64,000 bases of DNA from Saccharum officinarum (Eukaryota; Streptophyta; Magnoliopsida; Poales; Poaceae): NCBI GenBank assembly GCA_020631735.1, contig CM036160.1, positions 115,488,680-115,552,679 of the forward strand, given 5' to 3'. Below the pieces are notes generated by a model. The model was given only the letters and a program-made list of their open reading frames with translations, searched no databases and was not told the DNA's origin. A program made the position numbers and the translations under genes. Below, in pieces: positions 9,819-23,423 of the stretch (position 1 is its first letter; each line of letters starts with the position of its first letter).

Positions 9819-12800
9819 TGTAACACCCCAGTGTTATTCGAGCATTAGTATTACAAATCATACACATGACATGTCATTGCATTCATGATCATCTGTGGAG
9901 TTAGAGTGTACTTTTAGCTGAAACAGGGGACGGGTAAATTATTGCATATAATGCCTAGGCTTGATTCATCCTAATTATTTTGGGTTTGACTCGTGAAACA
10001 TGGGTAGTTATAAATTTTGAATCACTTAGAAATATTTAGTGCAGTTTTTGGAGCAACTTGATAACCAAAGTTTCGTCAAAAATTTGTTTTTAAAAATATT
10101 ATTAGAAATTGGTCAAAAACCCCTTTCTAATTAGCTTTTATTCTCTAATTCAAAATCTGTGGGGATTTTGGAGTTGGCCTTTTTATAAAAGTTATAGAGA
10201 ATTAAATTCTAAATCACTTTCATTTTTGGGTCATTTTCAGAAAATACCATCTTCTTGCTCAAATTTGAATTTGAAAACTGAGAATCGAAATTAATGGAAA
10301 AATTCTATGAAAAATAAATTGGAAAATCAGATTTCCCTTTAGCGGGCCGCCGCCTCACTTCCGGCCCGCAGCCGCAAGCCGGCCTAGCCTGCCTCCGCGC
10401 CCGCTCCCACTCCCGCTCACGCGCGACGCACGCGCCCGCGCCGCGCGCACCCGCTCGCCAGCCAGAGCGCGCCGCGCTCTGCCGCGCTCGCCGCGTGGAG
10501 CTCATCCACCGGCCACGGTGGGTGGCGTCGGACCTCAGATCGAAAGCCGTGCACCTAGACGGGTCCGCGTCCACATCCACGCCACGGCCGAGCCTTAAGA
10601 CCGCACCTGACCCTGCTCTCTCCCTCCCTCGCGCCACACCGGGAAAAGCACCACCACACGCCACTGCCACCTCCGCCGGCCAAATTGGCCGCCGGTGATC
10701 CACCACCACCCTCCTTCTCGTGCACGCAGCTTCGCCTCCATCTCCGACACTCCGTGCTCGCCTTGGATTCGCCATTTGAGCAAGGTAGGGGCGGTTGTCA
10801 TCGTTTTGCCGCCGGCGGTCATGGCGCCACCGCGCGCGACCTCACCGTGGGGAGGGCTTCTCCGCTGCTCCTCGCTCTCCGTTCATAGCTTAGACGCGTT
10901 TGCTTTCTCCTCGCGGACCCGAAGCGCACCTCCTCGCGCCCGGTCATGGCCAGCAGTGGCCGACGGCCGATCGCCGCACGGCCGCGACGCCGCGGTCACC
11001 GGCGTGACCCCGCCTGCCTTCCCCGGCCGCGGGGACAACGGCTCTGGGCCATAGGCCGAGCCGGGCCATCTTCTCTTTCTTTCCTGCGTGCATGCCTCAG
11101 GCCGAAACCGGATCGGGCCGCCTACTTCAAATGGACCGGCCCGTTACCGAAAAGGGAATTTGATTTTTATTTTCTTTTTGTATTTGGGAATAAAAATGCT
11201 TTGGGAAAATGCTGTGAGATTTTTGTAGCTCCAAAAATTGTGAAATAAATTTCTATGGACTTCTTAGAACCAGACCTACAATATAAAAATATTGCATGTA
11301 AATATTGCATTACTTTTCTATAGGATTTTATTTAATCCTTGAAATTGCTGTTTTCTTGTTAAATATGTAATAAATCATAGAAAACTCAGAAAAATATAGT
11401 TTCAAGTTTGTTAGCTTTCATGTGTAATGTACTTGCTAGGAAAATTTTGTATCATGCCTATTCTGTAGAAAAATTCTTATGTGTAGTTCAAATGCTTTTT
11501 ATTGCTAATATTTGTTATTTTTATTAAATATAAAATTATGAATAAAACATGCAAGCAATAATTTTTCTACAGTGATTGTTTACTGTGTAGATTTTAGGAA
11601 AAATGATAAATCTATTGTTTGATACTTTTCATAGTGTAAAGTATTTTTATGCTCATTTTTAGACCCGAGATTGTTATTTTTGTGTAGATAGTTCTAGTAC
11701 TCAAATTGCAATGGAAATTTTGTGACATGCTAATGTACATGGTAGTAATCCACTGTAATTTTATCAGATTTTTCTAGATTACCAAAATAGGAGTTGCTGT
11801 TCAAACATAGTGTCAACTAGATTTTAAAGTAACATTTTAATGCAAGATTAGTTGATAAATATTACTTTGGTGTATCTTTGAGGCCTCTTAGGGTGCTAGG
11901 GTGACTTTGCATGGTAGAGACTATTGGTGGTAGTTTATGAGTACATGTTCTTGGATGATGTAGACTACCTTATAGAAGAGTTGTAATTCCACTCAATCCG
12001 AATAAAGTAAACATGTGCATCTACATTTCATGCATCGTCATCATCTCCTGTCATCTCTGTATACACCTAGGCATGAGCACTTATACATATGCGTCATACA
12101 GGATCGTAGGAAGCGACCCCGGTAGCAGTTCCCGAGGATCCGGAAGAGCAGACCGAGGTGCAGGAGCGGGAGGTTCCCGAAGCTGAAGAGGAGGTCGGTG
12201 AAGATCTTCCAGAGTGCCCCAACCACCGTCCGAGCTCTTTTGAGAGAGGCAAGCCCCGAAGCATTTCTCTCCCGGTTTACAAATATTTTATTAAATACTT
12301 TACTTAATTGATGCATTACGTTTAGGAGTTGTTTGCAACCGTTGCTGCATTATACCTTGTTTACCCTTGCTCTACCATATCCTTGTTACCCTAGTATTCA
12401 CGGTCAAGAAATGCTTAGTTTGCTTAGACCGGTAGAAGTCGGGTGATTGTCTGTCACCTGCGCATAGGTGTTTACCTGGATCTGTCTGAAAAAGTATGTC
12501 ATATGAGAATAACTAAGTGTCGAATTGAATTTGAGACCGGACGGAGACTTGCAGGGTTTCAGACTGTTGTGTTTTTTGTCTGTGTCGATTAAGGACCGAC
12601 CGTTGTTGGGCCTCGAGTCATGTTGAACGCATGCCTCACATTTAGCTGGCCAAATAATGTACCTTTCGACCACGAAGCTAGGAGATTATTCGGGCCGAGT
12701 GGATTGCCCGCAACGCACTGTACCGGAGCAGTAGTGGCAGGATACGGGGGCGCGATGATAAGGCCAAAGAGCAGTCGGGCGGCCCCCGGGTACATGTGGT

Positions 12801-13719
12801 TCCTGGCAAACTCGTGACTTTACTTGAATAGTTAACTCGGTGACCAATACCTCACTTTAGCGGGTGAGTGAGGTTTATGTGAGGAATAAATTATCAGCTG
12901 GTTAATAATCGATTCGAATCGCCATCGTTCACTGGATAGTGAACACTTGACTTGAGTTACTTCATCGTAGTAATGTTAATGGAACACTTGGACAGTTATG
13001 AGAAATATGACATTATAAAAGTTGTTCACTATCATTGGTTATCATTCCTTGTTTAATTATATGTTTACTTTAGTACAGGTGCAAATGTAGTCGGTAGGTT
13101 AATAATAATTAACTTGGTATAATAGCTTCTAGAAAAAGGTTCTTTAAATGATAAAAATGCCTTTTGCAAATAAGTCAGCTACCCCACTATCAAGTCATAC
13201 ATGATTCTTTGGTGTCACTTTATTTTCGGTTATGTCGGGTAAGTCTAGCTGAGTACCTTCTTGTACTTAGGGCTTTGTTCCCACTTGTTGCAGATGGGCA
13301 GATGTATTACGGCTACTGTATCAACTGCCTTTACCCTGTGATGGGCGAAGCTTAGGACCATGGGCAGTGGTCATTCCCTACGTCTCATCTGATACTTTTG
13401 TTGGAGATGATCCTGATCTGACACATTATTTCGAACTCTGTGTGAGTTTGTGTGTTGAACTAAATGCTTCCGCTATTTTTATTTGAACCTGGTTTGTAAT
13501 AACTATGTTTAAACTCCGATGTATTCTGTGCTGTAAACTTTTATGTAACTTATGATGGTGACTGCTAAACGTAGTACGATCTTAGCTGTTATGTGAACTA
13601 GTTTGAAATCTGTCGAGATTTCACGGACTACCGGGTTATACGGGCTTAAGTTTGCTAAATCGTCCGCTTTTAGAATGATTTTCTTACTTAATTTCGTCTA
13701 ATTGGGCGGTTCTGTTACA
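9819..13719 (+). repeat. Right (3') LTR, complete, 3901 bp
   Basis: It starts TGTAACA and ends TGTTACA, a perfect 7-bp terminal inverted repeat in the usual TG...CA form. Positions 10556-13719 match the left LTR. The stretch 10340-11100 is strongly GC-rich and produces many spurious open frames. The base after the LTR is 13720 (gcggc would be the target copy), but the partner copy is outside the window. Confidence 0.93.
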
Positions 13720-13977
13720 GCGGCGGCGAGCAGCGCCTAGGCGCGCCCGCGCCGAGCGACGGGCAAGGAGCGGCACCGGACGAATCCTACGGGCCCACCA
13801 TGGACGACGGCGCCAGAGATTTGGGGCGTGGGGGAGGACGACACATATTTGCCTCTCCTCTCTCCTCGCACCCAAAATAGCTACTCATTTTGCCTATTCC
13901 GTTGGAGATGGTTTTTTCACCGTGCATCACCTATTTTGGGTTTGGGTAATGGTATGGGTAATCTGTTGGAGACAGTC
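13720..13977. other. GC-rich flank of the retrotransposon, no gene recognised
   Basis: The first 110 bp are GC-rich, then mixed sequence with the near-repeated phrase gttggaga near 13903 and 13965. I see no supported coding region. Confidence 0.4.
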
Positions 13978-14175
13978 TAAGGCTAGTCTTAGTGGGGATT
14001 TCATGGCCCTGTTACCGATACATCTATATTTTGAAAACAATGCAGAAGAGTTTCATCCCCATGGAACTCTCTCTATTCCCATGAAACTCTTATAATCTCT
14101 TTCTTCATCAATACGGTGCCACACTAGTCTATTTAATGCCTATGAAACTCTGATGAAACCCCACTGAGACTGAAA
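13978..14175. mobile_element. MITE with imperfect inverted ends
   Basis: The left end (tagtcttagtggggatttcat) and the reverse complement of the right end (cagtctcagtggggtttcat) are nearly identical; length about 200 bp. There is no coding capacity. The superfamily is not assigned because the exact ends and duplication are not clear. Confidence 0.6.
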
Positions 14176-14516
14176 CTTTAAAAAATTATAACTACCAAAA
14201 TATACATTAAAATTAAATTCCGATTACACTATTGTGTTTCTTACAATAAATCCTTCAAAACACACTTGGATATATTTAGATAAAATTTTATTGACGAATA
14301 TTTATCTCATAAAGATAGAAAAATTTTCTTTTATAAAATAGAAGCGATGTTCCAGTTTCCCAAAACAATGTTCCATCTTTACAAACTAAATGTTCTGGGT
14401 TTAGAAAAACAATATTCCAAGTTTAGTGAAATAAAATATTATATTCTTATGGATGGCATTATAATACCGGTGAAAATGGAAAAAAAAAGTTACAAATGCT
14501 ATGAAATAATTAGAAA
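14176..14516. other. AT-rich spacer with a dispersed repeat phrase
   Basis: It has no gene. The phrase around 14205-14300 (aaatccttcaaaa ... atatatttagataaaa) recurs in related form near 28400-28470 and 44200-44265. Confidence 0.4.
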
Positions 14517-15100
14517 GAGTAAAATGCATGAATAGTCCATTAACTTTTGAGGGTTTGTACATTTGGTCCATCAGGTTTGAAAGTGCATTTTTTGGTGCAA
14601 AGTCTTAATCAGTGGTGCATAAAGGGTCATACCCAAGATTTTCATTATCGAAAATAAAAAACTATCGGAGGTCATGGATAAATAGGATAAGCAGGATATA
14701 TCGAAAATATCGGACCAAATTCAAAAAAAAATCAAATTGTTTTGAAAAATTTCATGGAATTTGACTTGAAACTATTCCTAAACTATTAAACATCACTTGT
14801 TCACAGATAAAAACAAGAATAAAACATTATAAGTGTGGGACCGTTGCGCGGCTGAATTTGGGTTGCCTGTGTGGGAGCAGTAAAGAAGGAAAAAATTTAG
14901 CCGATATTAAATTTTATTGGACCATGTGGATAGAACTGAAATTTCAGAAATTTCCGTGAATTTTGGCCGATAAAAAAAACCTTGGTCATACCCCTTTGTT
15001 TTATGATTATATTTGTAAAAGCCCCCTTCTACTTATTTTTCTTTCCCAAACTTACCCTTCCCTGTCTTCCACTTACATGCCGAACGCACGAGATCTCTTC
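14517..15100 (+). repeat. Left terminal inverted repeat of the Pack-MULE (interrupted by a MITE)
   Basis: Without the MITE at 14634-14984 this pairs with the reverse complement of about 35285-35532. It includes the shared phrase ttacccttccctgtcttc and runs into the start of the zinc-finger fragment (shared gatctcttc). Confidence 0.8.
14634..14984. mobile_element. hAT-type MITE, 351 bp, inserted in the Pack-MULE inverted repeat
   Basis: It begins CAAGATTTTC and ends AAAACCTTG (reverse CAAGGTTTTT). GTCATACC is duplicated on both sides (14626-14633 and 14985-14992). The opposite inverted repeat near 35440 has the uninterrupted site (cataccccttcg before ctctttatgc on the other strand), an internal empty-site control. 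The 8-bp duplication and CAAG ends point to the hAT superfamily. It is non-coding. Confidence 0.85.
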
Positions 15101-15494
15101 TACGGCAGCACGGCGGTGCTGGCGTATGTGCTGTCCTCCGTGCCGGTGGAGGCCGCGCGCGCGTCGCCCATGGACGGCGCCACGCCGCTCCACCTCGTGG
15201 CGGCCGGCGACGCCCGAAGCGTCGTCGCGGCCGCGCACCTCCTCCTCGCCACGGGCGCGTCCGTAGACGCGCTCGCCTTCTCGGGGCTCCGCGCCGAGGA
15301 CCTCCTCCCACGCGCCAACGCTGCTGCCGACAGGGACCAGACACTGTGTGCTCCTCAAGTCCCCCGTGGCGTCGCCGTCGCCGTCTTCCTCGCCCAAGAA
15401 GTCCGCCTCGCCACCGCCTTCGTTGGCCGCAGCAGCGGCGGCGGCGCTGCCGGAGCCGAGGAAGGAGTACCCGCCCGACCTCACGCTCCCGAAC
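15091..15494 (+). pseudogene. CCCH zinc-finger protein fragment, 5' part (ankyrin region)
   Basis: The translation includes YGSTAVLAYVLSS, DGATPLHLVAAGDA, LLLATGASVDALAFSGL and AEDLLPRA. This is the ankyrin-like N-terminal region of plant arginine-rich tandem CCCH zinc-finger (RR-TZF) proteins. A frameshift near 15345 moves to the frame reading LLKSPVASP, then KKSASPPP and KEYPPDLTLP. It breaks off at 15494, exactly where CACTA-1 inserts; the remainder resumes at 34131-34133 after a duplicated AAC. The start codon of the real gene is absent: the fragment begins inside the ankyrin repeats. It is a captured fragment, not a working gene. Confidence 0.85.
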
Positions 15495-15720
15495 CACTAC
15501 ACCACAGCCCAAAATCAACGTCAGTTGGGGGTCGTTAAAAATGTCGATTTAACGTCGGAAAGTTAGACGTTAATGATTTGTAACGGACGGTAGGTCGTTA
15601 TATCTCATTTTGACTACAGGTCGTCGGACGTTAATTCTATTTCGATTCAACGTCGGATGGTCGGTCGTTATATCGTTCTTTTAACGACCCACCGGTCGTC
15701 GCCACAGATGGACTCCACTC
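15495..15720 (+). repeat. CACTA-1 left subterminal repeats
   Basis: Short motifs gtcgtta, acgttaa and acgtcgg recur in both orientations about every 20-40 bp. Such arrays in CACTA elements are known binding sites for the element's DNA-binding protein. They are mirrored at 23160-23410. Confidence 0.8.
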
Positions 15721-17281
15721 GCGCACTGGATTAGCCCACTTCCCGCCTAACCTTTTAACATAGGCCCACATGACAGAAAAAAAATCAAAGCCCGCCAATG
15801 GGTCAGCCCATTTTCTATCTCCCGCCTGCTGGGCACTCAGAGCAGGAACCCCAAAATCCACCGCACTCCTCTCCCCTGACGCACACCACGCCGCCACCCG
15901 AAGCCAATCGAAGAAAAAAAAAATAGTGTCGCCCTGCACACGCCCTCACACGAGCGGCCTGCCTGCCGCCGTCGGCCGGCCACCGGCCACCGGCCCCTCT
16001 CAACGGTGCCCCCAAATCTCCTCTGCGCGGTCAGTCTGCGGGCCGGCGAGCTCAGCTCGGCCCCTCCCGGCGGCGACCTCAGCTCTCGCCCGCTCCCCAC
16101 CGGCGACCACAGCTCGGCCGGCGACCTCAGCTCGACGTCGTCTCCAGGTAGCTCGCCATTCCCTCCTCCCACCTCAGCCCCACCGGGTTCCTCTGCACCC
16201 ACACCCCTACCCCTCTGTGTTCCTGTCCTCTGCACTGCCGCCACAGGCAGATCTCCCCCCTGCCTCGCTCTGCACAGCAGATCCAAAGAAGGGAGCCGCC
16301 ATCTCCATCTGCACTTGTATGGCATCTCCATCTGCACTTGTATTTGCTGTTGTTGTATTCGGTAGATCCCAAGAGGGCCTCCAAAGCCATCTGATTTGCT
16401 AGCTGCTAGTACTACTTCACTAATCAGGTTCATGAGAATGTAGGATCTCTTCGGACTCTGCAGCTCCGGCTCTCAGGCCATTGCGGCCAAGATTGCATGC
16501 TCCTCTGCACACTGGCGGAGGCAAGGGGGCCAGCAGTGGCCACGGCCCCTCCCAAGTTCAGCACTAGATTTTTATAGTCTATAATTTGTGCTTTTGTAAG
16601 CTTCAGCTGATCGATGCATACTATAATTGCCTAGTCCAGCAGTATGTTGTAGCTTATATGTTGTAGCTAGTATGCTGTAGCTTATGCTTTTTTATTTATT
16701 TTTGAAGGATGATCCTAATACCTAAAAGAGAGCCATTTCAATTTTTTTTTGAAGGAAGAAAGCCATCAAGGACAAATTAAATGACCCTGACTAGTCAAAA
16801 AAAATAGTACTTTTTATATCATACAAACTCAGTATATTAAATATATAGTTGATCCCTATATATACTAAGATTAATATACTATGTTATTTATGTTTGGTCA
16901 TTGTCCAGCCCCCTCTATACCACAGCTGTTGACATACTTCCCTTCCTAATTACTCGCTAATTCATGGATCTGTGGTTTCCTTTATCCAGCAGGTTATATT
17001 CGTGGTTGACTGAGGCGTACAAGAATAAGTTGCTCCTTGGACCTTTGCCCTAACAAAAGCCGTAGCATCTACAGGCGCCTTGTCACCAAGTAGTAGGAGC
17101 CAGCTCGTGAATTTGACTCAGGAGTATCAGGTAAAGTGCTCTCTACCACTTCACTACCATTGTTGCTGCTGGTCTTACCCGTGCTTGTTATGCTGGATGC
17201 AATTGATGATATATATGCACAATGTGTTGAATTCGATGCAGCTTGTTCTGGTCAGCTTCTAGTTGTCCCTAATAAAGGTTG
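15721..17281 (+). promoter_or_regulatory. CACTA-1 promoter/leader region of the transposase gene
   Basis: There is a GC-rich block (about 15940-16290) with overlapping accidental frames, then AT-rich sequence up to the transposase start at 17282. The block probably holds the transcription start and untranslated exons (tctccaggtagct near 16140 looks like an exon end), but I cannot fix the start site. Confidence 0.4.
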
Positions 17282-20200
17282 ATGGATAAATCCTGGATTG
17301 ATGATGATGCTAGGTAAATACAGTAACATAGCAAATACGGAAAGCGGTATACATAGCAAGAGTGGGCATTTAACATAAAACTTTTATGTAGGCATGGCAA
17401 GGCATATTTGCAGGGGGTGAACCGTTTCTTAGCTTTTGCATTTAGTAATGCAGCTGTTGGTAGCAAGATACTTTGTCCTTGTAGAAAGTGTTCCAACTCT
17501 TTCTAGAAAGAGGCTAGTGAAATCCGCGAACACTTAATATGTGATGGGTTTCTAAAAGGGTACAGAACATGGAATTTACATGGAGAACCCACCCCTTCTG
17601 TGAACCATGGGAACTGTGACAGTGATGGTGATGGTGTTGAGGTTATGGATGAGTCTGATGAAGATGATGATATCTCTGGTTTGCTTAGGGACTTAGCTGG
17701 TGGCTTAGACGATAGAGGTGATTTTGAGGACAACAGTCCTGATCTAGATCCTTGTGAGGACCTAGTTGCTATTCAAAAGTTGGTCGAAGAAAATAGCAAA
17801 GAACTGTTCCCTAGTTGCAAGAAATATACCCAACTCCGATTTCTTATTAGATTACTACACACCAAACTTCTTGGAGGATGGTCTGATAAATCTTTTAACA
17901 TACTATTAGACCTGCTCAATGATACATTCCCTGATGGTTCAGCAATAGCAAAAACCTTTCATGAAGCTAAGAAATTGGTGAAATCCATAGGAATTGGGTA
18001 TATTAGTATTCATGCATGTGAAAACGATTGCATTCTCTATTGGAAGGAGAACATAAATTTGAATGCATGTCCAAAGTGTAAGGCTTCACGGTGGAAATCA
18101 AATAGGAAGACTCTAGACGGGAAACATGTATATAATGTTCCCAAGAAGGTTCTTCGCTACTTTCCAATAAAGAAGTGTCTCCAACGGTTATTTCTATCCT
18201 CTAAAACAGCAAGCCTCACGAGGTGGCATGATGAAGACCAAAAAAAAGATGGTCTCCTAAGGCATCCTGCAGATTCCCCTCTATGGGAGGACTTCGATAA
18301 AAAGCATCCAATCTTCGCTACAGATAGCCGCAATATTCGTCTTGCATTTGCCACCGATGGCTTCAATCCATTTAGAACCATGAATAACAGCTACAGCATT
18401 TGGCCTGGTATTTGTATTCCCTACAATTTCCCACCTTCAATGTGCATGAAGCAATCAAATTTCATCTTGTCTTTTCTGATTCCTGGTAAAGATTCTCCTT
18501 GCGGTGATATGGATCTCTATTGTCAGCCACTTATCAACGACTTGTTAGATATGTTTGAAAATGGTGTTAGAACTTATGATGCTTCTAGGGGTGAGTACTT
18601 CCAGTTACGGGCAGCAGTATTATGGACTATTACTGATTTCCCAGGTCTAGGATATCTGTCTGGATCTGTCACATCTGGTGAAGCAGCATGTCCTGATTGC
18701 CACTTCTTTACTGATTCACTTAGACTTGGTAATGGTACCAAGACTTGCTATATGGGTCATCGAAGATTCTTGCATGGAGATCACCCATTTAGGTTTGACG
18801 CCAATAAATTTGGTGGTAAAACTGAGTTGAGGCCTGCACCTAAACCACTTTCTAGGGAGGAAATTTTGGAGTGCACTAAAGAGCTTAGCAATAGTTATGG
18901 CAAGGATCCATCTAGGAAAAAACCAGCAAGAAAGAAACGCAAGGAAGGTGAACCATTAGTCATTTTCAAAAGAAGATCTATTTGGTTCAAGCTTCCATAT
19001 TGGAAAGACTTGATGTTGCGACATAATTTTGACTTTATGCACATAGGCAAAAATGTTAGTGAAAGTTTAGTGAACACATTCTTGGGCACTGCTGGGAAGT
19101 CAAAGGATAATTTGAATTCTCGCCTAGATCTTCAAGCTCTAGGTCTTAGAACTGATCTTCACCCAGTTGAAGTAGAGGACCAATTTTATTTACCACCAGC
19201 ACCATACTCAATGAGTCCCGATGAGATGAAGTTATTTTGTCAAGTACTAAAAGGGGTGAAGTTTCCTGATGGTTATGCATCTGATATACGACATAATGTA
19301 CATGTCAATGAGAGGAAGGTATTTGGGCTTAAGAGTCATGAGAACCACATTATTCTACAACACTTGCTACCACTTGCTGTGAGAAAAATACTACCAGAAA
19401 TAGTCAGTGCTGGAGTGATTCGTATATGTAACTTCTTTAAGAAACTTTCTGCCCCTATCATTCGAATAAGTGATATGGAAAGTCTAGAGGCTGACATAGC
19501 TGAAACCTTGAGCCTTCTTGAGACTATATTCCTTCCATCTTTTTTTGACATTATGGTACACTTGATGGTACATCTTCCTGCCCAAGCAAAAATAGCTGGT
19601 CCAGTCCATTTTCGCAGCATGTGGCCCGTGGAGAGGTAACTATCTTAGGCCCTGTGTCTTGCTGAATATGTATACAAACCTACTAGTTATATGGCATTAT
19701 CAATTAATGTGCCTATTATTTATGTGTATAGGTATCTCATGAGATTAAAGGGTTCTGTACGTACAAAAAGTCATCCCGAGGGATCAATTATGGAGTGGTC
19801 TAATTTCACTGGGTGCCTTACACTTTGTTCTCGCTATCTATATGGTGTGGGGCAATTTGGCCGTCAATCTAGAATAGATGAAGATAACAGTACACCTCCT
19901 TTCTTCCGTAGCATTGGTCAAGGTTTGGCTGGAAAATGCACATTTAGTTTGGACCACAAGACATGGGTGCAAGCTCATAGATATGTTTTGTTCAACTATG
20001 ACAACATTGCGCCTTACTTGGAGTAAGTTATCAAAATCATTTACATCATATAATCAAACTCACCTACATTCTAAAGTCACAATAATTAACCTTTGCAGTA
20101 AGCATGATCAATCTCTTTCCTCTATTGGCCATCGAAATAAACGGGACATCAACCGCATGCGTCATGAATCCTTTCATGAGTGGTTTAGGTTGCATGTAAG

Positions 20201-22760
20201 TGAAACTAAAACTTAGGGCTTGTTATTTGTGATTGATTTTACGTATTTTAATAGTAGTCTTTCATTATCACAGGTGGGAGAACTGTGTGAGGAAGCACCA
20301 GATGAGATAAAAATTTTGGCCAAGGGGCCAATGTTGAATGCACGCAAGTACAGTAGCTATAGTATTAATGGATTCTGTTTCCACACAGAATCCTATGATG
20401 AGGGAAGACCTATTCAAAATAGTGGTGTTGCTGTAGTCGCTGAGGCAACAACCTTTGATAGTGGCAATAATGATGACAGTACAGTAATAAAAAATGCCTA
20501 TTATGGAATTATAAAGGAAATTGTTGAACTAAATTATCATCACAAAGGAAATGTGGTTCTCTTCAAGTGTGCTTGGGTTGACAACCGTGTGCAGGACAAA
20601 TGGGTAAAAACTGATAATTTGGGGGTTACATCTGTTAACTTTAAGCATTTGTTCAATATGGGCGAAAAGATATCAGATGAACCTTTCATTTTAGCCTCAC
20701 AAGCAATCCAAGTATACTATGTTCCTGAAGCAATTGATAATGAGTGGGCTGCTGTTAGACAATCAAAACCAAGAGATGTGTATGACTTAGATAATTTAGA
20801 GAATGAGCACATGGATAATGATAATGGATTAGCTTGGCCATTGCATGATCTAAGTGCAAATGTGACAGTGGATATTGTAAATGGGGTGGTCCCTTCTGTT
20901 AGAACTGATATAGATGGAACACTTGTTGTTCCCAAAAGACTAAAAAAAAGTCTAGAAAGTAAGTGTTGTTTAAGTGCTGATGCTACTGATTTTGGTTATT
21001 GATTGTTTTATTGATCCCCCTTCCATAGGCTGCTGATATTTGGGTCTTTTTTTCAGGAAAACAAATGGCAAGCGCAAGAGGAAATAGTAACAAGGGCCAC
21101 CTAACCGTGTATGAGCAGGAGAGAGATGAACAGATAGCAGTCAACAACGAGTTTCTAGCATCGCTTGGTCTCCCTGCTATGTGCAATGAACCTAACAAAA
21201 GAAGAAAGGTCATCTCTTATTTAGATTGTTCTACCGCAATGAGTTTGCTGATATTTAATACTGCTGATATTTACACAAATTGTTCTACTACTTCCTTTTA
21301 GAGAACTCATAACATAAGTGTTGAAGCAAGAGTTCACAATCTACGACCAAGGACACAAACAAGCCATGCAACACTTGCGAATGAGCAAGTTAAAGAAGAT
21401 TTAGCTGAAGAAGATTTAGATCAGGAAGATTTAGCTGAAGATGATTGGGAATGTGAATCAACGGGAGATTTCTTAAGTGATAATGAAGGTCTTGTATATC
21501 CTGTAAAATTTTCTCAAATTATTTACAACAGATTTTCATTGTGCCTGCATCTAATTTCTCACATGCTGACCTTGTAATGTTCTCATTGTTTTTCATTTTT
21601 TTTTGCTTATAGTCCAATGGTGATTTTTTAATGAATACAATTCTCATAAGTACATTGTTTATTTCAGTGTGGCAACGAAGTTATACTATATGCACTCCAA
21701 AGAGATGAACCTGTGGCCAAGGGAATAGTTATTTCAGTAAATCCTAGCACCATGTGTGCAGGCCACACTCTTGGAAGGAAACACTGTGAAGTTGTTATCA
21801 GGTATGTGATGAAAAGGGAAGCAAAGGTACCTCGTCCATATCCTGGTGTGCAAGACATGGCTGATGCTAAGGACCTGTCAATTGCATGGCCATATAACAG
21901 GGTAACAAACAACACTTGTCATTGTTTGTCGTTTTCATATGTAATGAGTGCCCAGATTTTCTAATTGTTGATATTTCTAATAGCTCAAGGTCAGCAAGAC
22001 TAAAAAATCATCCCATGGAACAGGTGTGCTATTCTGAATTTTTCCATCTACATGTCATTTAGGAGATCATACATCTTGCATGAAACTATGAACCTTTGTA
22101 CATATGAAAATGAAAATGACATGATCTAGCAATCTGAAACTTTGCCCAAAATGACATGATCTAGCAAGCATGCTGATTGTGTGAATGGAAAACTAGAGTA
22201 TAGTTGTACCTCCTACATGTTAGTGCTTGGTGACTGGTGCCCCTTCCAAGCATGCTGACATGATCTAACCAACATGCAGTGGTGCTTCGATGTTTCTTTT
22301 ATGTGTGCATCTTGCTGATTTTCAGATGGTCTGTGATAACCTAAACCAATTTCTATAGAAACAACTATTGCTGCCATGTTGTAGAAGAGTCATATGGAGA
22401 ACTGCTATTATTTATCTAAATATTTTCAGAAATTCTAAATTCCAGAAGAACAATTCCTTTATTTAGTAGATGTGATCCCTGCTGTATGCCTGAGTAGATG
22501 TGATCCCTCCATGTTGTGGCTGTGTGCATAGTGCCTGCTAGGTTGAAACCATAGTCAATGTATTGTCTGGTGGTTGTGAAATGAAATCTGAAATTAATAT
22601 GCATCATAAATGAATTTTCATTCCATGAATACCAATTGTGCTGCTTGCTGCCTTGTGCTGGGTGCTTGTGCCTCCAGCTGACTGGTGCCTTTTATGAAGT
22701 TTTTGGTTGAGTTTTCTTTATGAATTTCAACTTTTATTTACAGGTGGTGGGAGGAAATAG
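17282..22760 (+). pseudogene. CACTA-1 TNP2-type transposase, ten exons, one premature stop
   Basis: I propose exons 17282-17313, 17392-19635, 19732-20022, 20099-20195, 20274-20958, 21057-21208, 21302-21493, 21668-21901, 21984-22023 and 22744-22760. Every intron is GT-AG and the phases all join. The total is 3984 nt, exactly 1328 codons. It starts MDKSWIDDD, has a CPCRKCSNS metal-binding-like motif, then the TNP2 core with HACENDCILYW, CPKCKASRW, ATDGFNPF, GHRRFL and DFMHIGKN. Many relatives have IEKN where this reads IGKN. The C-terminus (LYALQRDEPVAKG, PRPYPGVQDMADA) matches the tail seen in other grass CACTA proteins. The only in-frame stop before the end is TAG at 17504-17506, where family members have Trp. 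Confidence 0.9.
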
Positions 22761-23159
22761 CTGGAAGTAGAGTGCAGCCACTGATTGGATCAAAGTGCTC
22801 ATGATGACGTGTTTTGAACATCCTAGCTATAGATGAAAACATTTGTTTGGACTTACTAGAGGTGGATCATTTTGTAAAGTGTGGAAGCAAACTATGAGAT
22901 ATGGGTTGTGGAACCGTATCTCTAGTACGTCTACCATTTTGGCCAAACTTGTTTCATCTTAGCTTTTGTTTGCCATGAATTGTGTGTAAAATGGCATGAC
23001 AAATTATGATGGATTTAATATAACTTGTGAGCTCTTTCTGGTCTAGCTTATGTGTTTCATGACAGTGTTATTTGAATGTATGAGATGCTACTGTTGATTG
23101 TATGATTAAAATATAAACAGTAGCACATAATATTATATGTTAATTATTTGTATGCATAG

Positions 23160-23423
23160 TGATGGACAGTGGGTCGCTATAAATATATATCATCAGGCGG
23201 TGCGTCGTTATAAGTTTATAAACCACGTCAGAAGATCTGTCGTTATATCTTTTGCATATCGTTAGACGGTCCGACGTTAAAAGTCGGTCTGACGTTAAAA
23301 GTTTTTGACGTCGCCAGTATCAACGACTCATATATGTGTCGTTATAAGTTTATAACGACCGACCGTAAGATGCTGAAACGGCTTATAACGACCCACCGAC
23401 CGACGCTGAATCTGGGCTGTGGT
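23160..23423 (-). repeat. CACTA-1 right subterminal repeats
   Basis: Repeated gtcgttata, acgttaaaa and cgacgt motifs face the left array. The terminal ACCACAGCCCAGATTCAGCG (minus strand) pairs with the left end. The last 6 bp of the element are displaced to 34125-34130 by CACTA-2. Confidence 0.85.

Larger units (their letters stand above)
1..13719 (+). mobile_element. Ty3/gypsy LTR retrotransposon, Tekay/Del-like chromovirus, left end cut by window
   Basis: Two long direct repeats (1-3165 and 9819-13719) flank an internal region of about 6.65 kb with, in order, a tRNA-iMet-type primer site, an extra ORF with a histone H3-like N-terminus, gag with a CCHC knuckle, protease, reverse transcriptase, RNase H, integrase, a chromodomain-like C-terminus and a polypurine tract. 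The domain order PR-RT-RH-IN is that of Ty3/gypsy. LTRs near 3.9 kb, an iMet primer site and the C-terminal chromodomain fit the Tekay/Del lineage; the lineage name is my inference. Base 1 aligns with base 10556 of the right LTR, so about 737 bp of left LTR and one target duplication lie outside. The coding genes are all broken. Confidence 0.93.

Noticed and set aside
10305..11250. Long open frames in the right LTR (and 1-500 in the left)
   Set aside because: They come from very GC-rich sequence, overlap on both strands, differ in frame between the two LTR copies and match no protein.
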